The notes beneath the pieces were generated by a model, which was not told the DNA's origin, searched no databases, and saw only the letters and a list, made by a program, of their open reading frames with translations. Positions 57,307 to 64,000 of a stretch of DNA of 64,000 nt are shown in pieces. Source of the DNA: DATJPR01 sp963843525. Its GTDB lineage: Bacteria; Bacteroidota; Ignavibacteria; UBA10030; UBA6906. A program made the translations under genes and the position numbers. The stretch's first letter is position 1, and every line of letters begins with the position of its first letter. The stretch covers positions 1,167,166 to 1,231,165 of the forward strand of contig CAWJKM010000007.1 in the NCBI GenBank assembly GCA_963843525.1, read 5' to 3'.

Positions 57307-58720
57307 TTAAAAGATCTGAACATTCTTTGCAAATTCCAGGCGCACTTTGGCTTCTTCGAGGGTGGTGATTTTTCTTGCCATGTACGACGAGGTTATCGAT
57401 AGTTATATTCTCAACCTGGTGCTGTTCGTCAAATCCACAGAAAAGGGAAAATGGAAATAAGCCATCGGTTACGTATATATCTTTAAAGATCACATCTCTG
57501 ATCTGTCCGCGATACTGGCTGTGATATTCCCTGTTTTCCGGTGTAACACTGAGTACCCCGTCCCAGGCACCCTTGAGGTATCTTCGGGCTCTTTCCTCCT
57601 GATCATCTGGTCGTCAACACTATACTGGGTAAGAAAAATAGCGACATCGAAAAGCTTCTGTCGTGCATCCTCTACCCGGATATTTTCGAAACGGATATTT
57701 TCAACAATAGACTGGTCGCCATTATGAATACTGAAAACAGCCCCATCTTCGACATGGATAATATCACAATCTTTAAAGGTTACATTCCGGACGTATTCAC
57801 TTCGCAGTTCAAAACCGATCTCCAGTCCATTACCCCATGCAGCATTCCAGAAGACACATCCTTAGACTCCGATATTTTCTGAATTGACAGCACTGAGGAT
57901 AATCATAGACTGTTTTAACAGCAATACAATCGTCTTTGGTCTGATAAAGCAATTCTCAATTTTTACATTCCGCGATCTCACAATATCAACTCCGTCATCA
58001 CTTCCATTATCACTGAAGGATCTTGCATCCCGTATAATTACGTTGTCGCAGTTGACTGGGACGATTTGCCAGGAATGACTGTCTTCCAGCACTATTCCAT
58101 CTATACGTGATATTGTTGAATTCTGGATGTGAATAAATCTGTACCGACTTTCACCGCGGATTTCATTGTACGTTGTTCCATCCAGTATACCTCTGCCCAG
58201 GATTTTAATATCCGAGGTATTTTGTGCATGAATAATTCCTTCCACGACTGCTCCACCTTCGATATAAACTGTTTGTCCGCTCTTTCACTTCGATGATGCC
58301 GGGCTTATGGACTTTGGCTCCCTCAAACCAGATCACATCCGGTTTTTTCTGTCAGGCACTTCTTTCTCCGGTTTCCTGCAAACAGGAACAAAGGTTGGTT
58401 TGAAAATTCACCATTCAGTTCAATGCTGAGCATGCAGGGTTTAGTCAGGGAAAAATGTATGGTACTGTCCTGGAATTCAGGCTTTGATTCCAGATGATTT
58501 CGGACGGATATCTACCCATTTTACATCCCTGTGCGGCTTTAATTGTTATTTCGGCCGTCCCCTCAAAGTCGAACATGGCATAGGATGCTATGGGAGAGTC
58601 ATATACGAAAACACTTTTATTATTTACCTCAACCTGAAAATAGGCAGAAGGATTGATTTCAGCAGGAGCCGGCCAGGTTAAACTTTATCTTTATTGTCAG
58701 GCTGGGACAATCACCTGGAA
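57307..58720 (-). pseudogene. GH28-like beta-helix glycosidase, heavily frameshifted
   Basis: Pieces in different frames, read in order, give INPSAYFQVEVNNKSVFVYD, IASYAMFDFEGTAEITIKAA, GAKVHKPGIIEVK, GQTVYIEGGAVVEGIIHAQN, IKILGRGILDGTTYNEIRGE, NGSDDGVDIVRSRNVKIENC, EIGFELRSEYVRNVTFKDCD and a C-terminal KITTLEEAKVRLEFAKNVQI. This is the order found in family 28-type polygalacturonases and relatives, including the SDDGVDI segment that carries catalytic Asp residues. At least five single-base changes are needed. Start approximate. Confidence 0.6.
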
Positions 58721-58867
58721 CGGATAGATAATGAAAACCAGTGAAGAAGTTGAATGTAGTGCCATATGTTTTCAGGAATTTAATGTATTTAATATTTAAT
58801 TACTTGAAGATATATAACCTGGGATTCCGAACTTTGACTTGCACCATGTACCCTGTACCCTTTTAAT

Positions 58868-60822
58868 TTAGTTTTCATCCAGGTATCCACCCAGTTTCCC
58901 CTTCCAGGATATTATTAGAAGCCGGATCATAAATACTGAAATCCGATGCACCGGCCTTGATCAGGACTCCATAACCGGCACTGTTAATTATTGAAGAATT
59001 GGATATACTGACACTTACTGCTGAAGGTTGGATAACCAGGTTTGCCTTGTCTTCTGCTCCACCTCCGCCATCACGGATTATACAGTTATTTATGTTGACC
59101 TGGTTGTCGGTTGATATGCTGATCCCTTCCCATAAGCCTGCCGTCTGTTCAGTCCCGCTGAATGTAACTCCGAGGCATCGAGGCTGCCCAGGATGCTGAA
59201 AAGTGCACCTGAAGCAAATCGCAGGTTTGATCCGGTTTCAATTGACAGGATTTTGTTGTGCGCAGGGTTACATCTTCAACAATGAGGTAATCAATCGCAG
59301 CATCCAGGTTTATCCATGTCCCCAGGTTATCGCTTCGTCCATCCCTGACCTCGATAGCCGGGGACGAATCAGGAATATGCGCTGATGGTATTATTCTGCA
59401 CGACTTTATGCACATCATCAAATCCAAGCCGGATCGCTGAAATCACATTATTCTCCAGCGTGTTTCCCGAAAAATTATCCTGGTACTGTATATATGCGTT
59501 ATCCTTAAGATAAATCGCCTATTCCGCTGCTCCCGGAAACTTCGGAATTCTGCATTGTGATTGTGTTCTCCACTGTCAGCGCTGCCGGCTCTGTCAGCCC
59601 TTCAAGTGCACGGTATCCTGCATTCAGTATGGATGCATAGGTTATGAGGGTAGTTCCTGCTTTAACATAGATGCCATTCCATGCACCGCTGCTTCCGGTC
59701 AGTCCATCAATCACAACCGGATTGGATGAGGACCCGTTAATATTGAAATTCCCTGAGACAATCATTCCGGCAGTCCGGGTAAAATAAACCTCCGATCCCG
59801 GAAGTATTGTAACTGATTTATTGAATTTCACAGTTCCGGTAAGCTTATACGGAAGTCCAAAATCACTTATCACTGCTTCAGAAGCTTCACCTGAACCATA
59901 TGTGGATTCATAGATCACGACATAAGTATTTTCGGTTTCAGCAGACAGGTCAGGGTTTGTAAGCTTGCTGAGCACACCCGCGGGAATCAACATCGGTCCT
60001 GACAGATTTGAGATGAATTTGTTGTTAGAAAGGGCGGGGGTAGTTGAAACATTATCCGGCCTGAAAACCGCATTATCTTTCACCACCATTCCATAACCTC
60101 CGCTCGATTCAAAAGTGTTTCCCGAGAACGAGGCAACGGCGCTTCCTGATAAGAGAATATTAGCATTTTCGGTCACTTCCGCGGTATAGGAAGCGGAGCC
60201 TCCATCCCGGACCAGGCAGCTGACCATCACTGTCCGCGGCCCTTTCAGGTGAATACCCTTCCATCTGTTCGCGGCCGCTCTGAAGGTTACATTTTCAATT
60301 ACCATCTGTCCTGTTTCTGATATTATAAGCCCCGTCCCGTCTGCAAATTCAATGATCACTCCCGGTATGATATCCAGAGTTGCCGCGACGGTGAGATCAG
60401 ATGTGACAATGTAATCTGCCTCGTCACCTGAATTGACTCTGCCGAGAATTGTATCATTTGAAATGGTGCCATGAAGCGGAAAAGCGCCGGCCACTATCAC
60501 TGTCATGAAATCATCGTTCCACTCATTTCCTTTTGATATTCTTAGCTTCAGACTGTAGGTGCCGTTCAGGGAAGGAATGAAAACAGGCCGAATCGGTATC
60601 AGCAAAAAGCACGGTATCACTGGCCGGCTGACTTGTGATTTTCCAGATCAGATCATAACCACGCCCAAAGGAAGCACTTGCATCAAGGGTGACCGTATCA
60701 CCAATATGTGCAGGTGATATCCGGTCCCGCCTCAGCTATCAGGTTTGCATCGGAATTTCCCTTATTGCAGGAGAATATTGAGACCAGGATTACTACAGCA
60801 GGGGAAATATCGGGATTCTCAT
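58868..60822 (-). pseudogene. Beta-helix lipoprotein with PKD-like N-terminal domain, frameshifted
   Basis: Near 60,820 a start is followed, with a frame change, by VVILVSIFSCNKGNSDANLI, a lipoprotein signal with Cys. A PKD-like segment (TVTLDASASFGRGYDLIWKI) comes next, then the long intact frame 60620-59505 with FADGTGLIISETGQMVIENV and many parallel beta-helix turns (GNTFESSGGYGMVVKDNAVF). Further pieces extend to about 58868. Several base changes are needed. A surface-exposed polysaccharide-binding or lyase role is likely. Confidence 0.6.
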
Positions 60823-61106
60823 ATCATAGTATTTCAATAATTATACTATAAAAGTACGTAAAAATGTCAGAGCAATCTACGTAAACTTTTCCACAGAAGA
60901 AAAAAAAGGGGGTGAGGGATCAAGTCCACAAGTCTGCAAAGAGTATGGATTCAAGTTTAGCCTGTATTCAAGATATAAATAACAAGTAACATACTGACTG
61001 TGTTTATCATCGACTTAAAACGCAGAACATGATATTCATTAATTTATAATAAAACCAGGGATAAATATGGATTAGTTCTTCTATATTTTGTAAATTTAGC
61101 TAAGCT

Positions 61107-62249
61107 ATGAAAATGATAGTTATCAAACGTATGATTCATATGGGTGAATCACGTCTGATGCTTAACTTTAAATATGATCCGGAGTTGGTTAATCTGGTGA
61201 AGCAAATAGAAGGTGCACAATGGAACAATTCCAATAAATGCTGGTATTTGCCGGACAGGAGTGATATGCTGAGCAGGTTATTCACGTTGTTCAGGGGGGT
61301 AGCCTATCTGGATTATTCAGATTTGAAGCCGAGGGTTCCATTGATCCCTGCCGGGCTAAAAAAGGAGAGGATCAGTCCAAAGGATTTGACTGGTGTGTTA
61401 GTGGCTGAGGAGGAAGATGCAATCAGAATGTTCAGGCGGTGGATGTACCATTGCAGGTACAGCAAATTGACTATGAGGACATATACAGCTTCGCTTATTA
61501 CTTTCCTGAAGTTCATCAAACCGAAGGTAGCTTTGGAGGTAAAGGAAGAAGATGTTGTATATTTTGTAACTGAATATATTTTAAGGAACGGAATGAGTTA
61601 TGCTTATCAGAATCAGGTAGTGAGTGCATTGAAGTTGTTTTATGGTGAGGTATATAAGACGAGGCTGGAGATTGAAAAGCTAGACCGTCCAAGGCGGGAG
61701 CACAAGCTACCGAATGTGTTAGGCAAGGGAGAGGTGGAATCAATTCTAAAGGCTCCATTGAATTTGAAACACAGGACGATGCTTGTCATGATTTATGGTT
61801 GCGGTCTCAGGCGGGGAGAATTGCTGAATCTGGAGCCAAGACATATTGATCAAGAAAGGAAGTTATTAATCATCAGACAGGCAAAGGGCATGAAAGACAG
61901 GGTAGTGCCGTTGTCGGACAAGATGCTGGCGAAGATCAGGGAATATCGTGAAGCATACAAGCCGGTTGTCTGGTTATTTGAAGGACAGGGTAAAGGGAAA
62001 AAATATTCGGAAGCCAGTTTACAGGAAGTATTCAAGCAAGCCCTAAAGAAGTCGGGGATAGGCAAACCGGCAACACTGCACTGGTTAAGACATTCATTTG
62101 CAACTCATTTGCTGGAGAGTGGTACAGACTTAAGGTATATACAGGAATTATTGGGGCACAAGAGTTCAAGAACGACAGAAATTTACACGCATGTATCGAT
62201 CAGAAGCATACAGAATATTCGTTCTCCATATGATGAGCTGGATTTATAA
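61107..62249 (+). CDS. Tyrosine recombinase next to attC-like sites, 380 aa
   Basis: The catalytic set is complete: Arg235 (CGLRRGE), Lys260 (QAKGMKDR), His325-x2-Arg328 (HWLRHSFATHLL), His351 (LLGHKSS) and Tyr360 (IYTHVS). Residues about 104-190 form the SAM-like DNA-binding domain. Residues 15-65 are an extra N-terminal domain (FKYDPELVNLVKQIEGAQWN then KCWYLP), common in Bacteroidota integrases. The insertion between the Lys hairpin and HxxR motif that marks IntI is absent, so it is Xer-like. The C-terminus IRSPYDEL resembles the IntI ending (VRSPLDxL). It reads toward the cassette array, unlike most IntI genes. Confidence 0.85.
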   Translation: MKMIVIKRMIHMGESRLMLNFKYDPELVNLVKQIEGAQWNNSNKCWYLPDRSDMLSRLFTLFRGVAYLDYSDLKPRVPLIPAGLKKERISPKDLTGVLVAEEEDAIRMFRRWMYHCRYSKLTMRTYTASLITFLKFIKPKVALEVKEEDVVYFVTEYILRNGMSYAYQNQVVSALKLFYGEVYKTRLEIEKLDRPRREHKLPNVLGKGEVESILKAPLNLKHRTMLVMIYGCGLRRGELLNLEPRHIDQERKLLIIRQAKGMKDRVVPLSDKMLAKIREYREAYKPVVWLFEGQGKGKKYSEASLQEVFKQALKKSGIGKPATLHWLRHSFATHLLESGTDLRYIQELLGHKSSRTTEIYTHVSIRSIQNIRSPYDELDL

Positions 62250-62332
62250 AGCGAAACATTTAAATATAGTAAAACCATATTTACACACCGAATTTAGAGG
62301 AATAGATATGGAAAAACTTTATATATAAACAA

Positions 62333-62339
62333 GTTATAG
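62333..62339 (+). promoter_or_regulatory. attI-like entry core GTTATAG
   Basis: A lone core GTTATAG, 83 bp after the recombinase stop, with no palindrome before it. The same core with the following 28 bp recurs at 62700, the end of attC-like site 1, and is the complement of CTATAAC at the left end of sites 1 and 2. It is therefore the best candidate for the primary insertion site. Confidence 0.55.
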
Positions 62340-62479
62340 GGCATTCGGGGCCAAAATATATATAATAGCTTTGCGAAAATGAGGATTGTCGTCGATATTT
62401 AGAATCTTGGTCAAAAACATGCTGCCAGAAGATCCGGAAGAGAAATAATAAATAACTGAACGCACGGCAAGCGCGCTTT

Positions 62480-62551
62480 GCACTTGCAAATGCATTCAGC
62501 TTTTGTTTAAATAAAAGTACAAAAGCTGTCCATGAAAGCATTTGCAAGTGC
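62480..62551. repeat. 72-nt internal palindrome of cassette 1
   Basis: GCACTTGCAAATGC (62480-62493) is matched by its inverse at 62538-62551, and CAGCTTTTGT (62497-62506) by ACAAAAGCTG (62519-62528). Could be a cassette-borne structured RNA, a terminator, or a relic of a second recombination site. Confidence 0.7.
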
Positions 62552-62576
62552 CCCACCCTGCCAGCACTCCAACGCT

Positions 62577-62706
62577 CTATAACACGCGGCATAAATAATT
62601 GCCCAAAAACGAAGTCGATTTCAGTATTAAAGTAAAATTTCAAAAACTTGTATAACTGGCAGAATAGTAGCCTGTCCGGCAACTATTCATGCCGCTACCG
62701 TTATAG
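62577..62706 (+). repeat. attC-like site 1, 130 bp
   Basis: Left core CTATAAC (62577-62583) and right core GTTATAG (62700-62706) enclose 18-bp arms: GCGGCATAAATAATTGCC (62586-62603) and its near inverse at 62678-62695. Two arm positions mismatch as A/C on the top strand but pair as G/T wobbles on the bottom strand, so the bottom strand folds better. The length and architecture are those of integron attC sites, with unrelated sequence. Confidence 0.8.
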
Positions 62707-62847
62707 GGCATTCGGGGCCAAAATATATATAATAGTTTTGCGATAATGAGGATTGTCGTCGAATATTTAGAATTCTGGTCAAAAACATGCTGTCAGAAGA
62801 TTCGGAAGAGAAATAATAAATAACTGAACGCACGGCAAGCGCGCTTT

Positions 62848-62919
62848 GCACTTGCAAATGCAATCAGCTTTTGTTTAAATAAAAGTACAAAAGCTGTCCA
62901 TGAAAGCATTTGCAAGTGC
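62848..62919. repeat. 72-nt internal palindrome of cassette 2
   Basis: Same structure as at 62480-62551, shifted by 368 bp, with one base different in the loop side (CAATCAGC for CATTCAGC). Confidence 0.7.
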
Positions 62920-62944
62920 CCCGCCCTGCCAGCACTCCAACGCC

Positions 62945-63074
62945 CTATAACACGCGGCATAAAATAATTGCCCAAAAACGAAGATGATTTCAGTATTAAA
63001 GTAAAATTTCATAACTTGTATAACTGGCAGAATAGTAGTCTATCTGGCAACTATTCATGCCGCAACCGTTGTGC
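62945..63074 (+). repeat. attC-like site 2, 130 bp
   Basis: Left core CTATAAC (62945-62951) complements the start of its own cassette (GTTATAG at 62700), whereas its right core is GTTGTGC (63068-63074), the start of the next cassette. The arms are as in site 1 with one extra A. This mismatch between left and right cores is the pattern expected after cassette insertion. Confidence 0.8.
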
Positions 63075-63229
63075 ACAATTGCTAAAAAAATATAACTATT
63101 ACATATTACATTAATAATTGAATATCATTATGACACACAAGTTAATGATTCTTTGATATACATTAAACTTCTAAGCTAGTATCGAAAGTAATATACATAT
63201 TCATTAGATTATACAAGCGATCAAAAATC

Positions 63230-63515
63230 ATGGTATTTATTTACAAATGGATGAAATCTAAAAAGATAATTGTAATAAGAAATAGACAATATGTTAATAT
63301 GAGAATTATTAAATAATACACAGAGAATTTGAAGATATAACTGGATCAATTACTGATGATGAAAGTCATGATCATTGGTATGAATGAATATAATTGATAA
63401 TCATGAGAATAATTTATTATGCGTACATTTTGATCAATCTTATGACAATATATCTCAAGTTTTCAAAGTTGAAATTCATTTGAGGATTAAAAGAAATTGG
63501 AGAAATTCAAGATGA
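63230..63515 (+). pseudogene. Possible cassette-3 protein, frameshifted
   Basis: ATG 63230 begins MVFIYKWMKSKKIIVIRNRQ, and with two frame changes (near 63,315 and 63,388) the reading continues HREFEDITGSITDDESHDHW and HENNLLCVHFDQSYDNISQV to TGA at 63513. The composition is protein-like (Trp, His, acidic clusters), but no family is recognised and no ribosome site is visible. It is the only coding candidate in the visible cassettes. Confidence 0.35.
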
Positions 63516-63564
63516 ATGATAGAGTCGAGACAAAATGAAATATAGGAATTATAATAAAAACTAT

Positions 63565-63694
63565 GCACAACATGCCGGCATAAATAATTGCCCAACAACC
63601 AAAGTGATTTAAATATTGAAGAAAAATTAAAAGACCGAAGATAGCTGGCAGAATAGTAGCCGGTTCGGCAACTATTCATGCCGCTATTTTGTGC
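63565..63694 (+). repeat. attC-like site 3, 130 bp
   Basis: Left core GCACAAC (63565-63571) is the exact complement of GTTGTGC, the start of its own cassette at 63068. The right core reads TTTGTGC (63688-63694), one base from GTTGTGC. Arms CCGGCATAAATAATTGCC and GGCAACTATTCATGCCG are kept. Confidence 0.8.
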
Positions 63695-63871
63695 GTAAAG
63701 CGTAAAAATATTAGGATCAAAAACAATTATTTTTATCTTGAGTAATTGGTTTTATTTCTTATAGGTATTAAGACAAAGTGGTATTAAGTTGAGAAGTTAA
63801 TTTAATCTTATAAAGTTTAGTATAAGTTAAGTTATTTTAAACATTGCAATATAACTAATCAATTAAACTGT
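63695..63871. other. Cassette 4 body, about 180 bp, no gene seen
   Basis: An AT-rich stretch between sites 3 and 4 with no open frame over 30 codons and no clear palindrome. It may be a decayed or promoter-only cassette. Confidence 0.5.
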
Positions 63872-64000
63872 GCATAACATGCCGGCATAAATAATTGCCC
63901 AACAACCAAAGTGATTTAAATATTGAAGAAAAATTAAATAGCCGAAGATAGCTGGCAGAATAGTAGCCTGTTCGGCAACTATTCATGCCGCTATCGTTGA
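63872..64000 (+). repeat. attC-like site 4, cut by the window end
   Basis: Left core GCATAAC (63872-63878) and the start of a right core GTTGA (63996 on) enclose the same arms as sites 1-3. The array therefore continues beyond the window. Confidence 0.75.

Larger units (their letters stand above)
62333..63067 (+). repeat. Two tandem copies of one 367-368-bp cassette
   Basis: The unit 62333-62699 is repeated at 62700-63067 with about 95 percent identity by eye. Each unit holds an AT-rich stretch, a 72-nt internal palindrome and a 130-bp attC-like site at its end. No plus-strand open frame of reasonable size is present, so these cassettes are non-coding or carry an RNA. Confidence 0.8.

Noticed and set aside
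61107..62249. Recombinase as a classical IntI integrase
   Set aside because: The about 16-20-residue insertion before the HxxR box is missing and the gene orientation is opposite to the usual one.
62281..62682. Minus-strand 133-codon frame across the first cassette and site
   Set aside because: It runs through the palindromes and recombination site and recurs truncated at 62793-62975; the reading is explained by the repeat itself and no start signal is seen.
62577..64000. CRISPR array
   Set aside because: The repeated units are 130 bp, unevenly spaced by about 180-490 bp and palindromic, unlike 25-40-bp repeats with short constant spacers; no cas genes are present.

Overview
The window is a mosaic of three segments with different base composition. 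Segment 1 (1 to about 28,600) is moderately GC-rich. It carries a secreted protein with a type IX secretion (T9SS) C-terminal sorting domain, a two-component-propeller histidine kinase and Shine-Dalgarno starts, which points to the Bacteroidota/Ignavibacteriota neighbourhood. Segment 2 (about 28,600 to 32,020) is very GC-rich and holds two frameshifted genes; its host cannot be placed. Segment 3 (about 32,020 to 64,000) is AT-rich, has a Bacteroidota-type promoter (TTTG, 19 bp, TATATTTG) and mostly lacks Shine-Dalgarno sequences, so it looks like Bacteroidota. The step at about 32,020 cuts into a cbpA gene, so the window is probably a chimeric metagenomic scaffold, or contains a foreign insert.

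Segment 1, left to right: tRNA-Lys(CTT) followed by two partial copies of its own 3' end, each carrying a palindromic insert in the T loop; small and hypothetical genes; a CHAT-protease/TPR lipoprotein convergent with a zinc-finger anti-sigma-like and sigma-like pair; a PAP2 phosphatase with an altered motif; a Na+/solute symporter with a URO-D-family protein; a signalling operon of propeller histidine kinase, receiver, and receiver-PP2C phosphatase; a VOC gene with an early TAG; a DUF362/DUF6599-like pair; a T9SS-sorted protein; a LuxR-type regulator and a regulator fragment; a B12-type radical SAM protein; a candidate small RNA; cold-shock protein; SecG; riboflavin synthase.

Segment 2: a RepA-like ATPase gene with four palindromic repeats inserted in frame, and a secreted beta-helix gene with three frameshifts.

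Segment 3: cbpA (truncated) and cbpM, a run of broken stress/VOC/SRPBCC genes, pirin, then a long carbohydrate-use region (beta-helix lyases, GH36-like galactosidase, two paralogous lipoprotein/secreted alpha-barrel-like proteins flanking a sugar isomerase-like protein, Gfo/Idh oxidoreductase, class III aminotransferase, DeoR regulator, class I aldolase, FGGY kinase, SSS symporter, DoxX fusion protein, DegT aminotransferase, GH28-like protein). Many genes here need one or more frame changes to read through.

The most interesting part is the right end (61,107 to 64,000): a tyrosine recombinase followed in the same direction by four 130-bp palindromic sites that behave like integron attC sites. 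The left core of each site complements the start of its own cassette (clear for the first three), which is the signature of G/TT cassette exchange. The recombinase lacks the IntI-specific insertion and has an N-terminal extension. This looks like an integron-like cassette system driven by a non-IntI recombinase.
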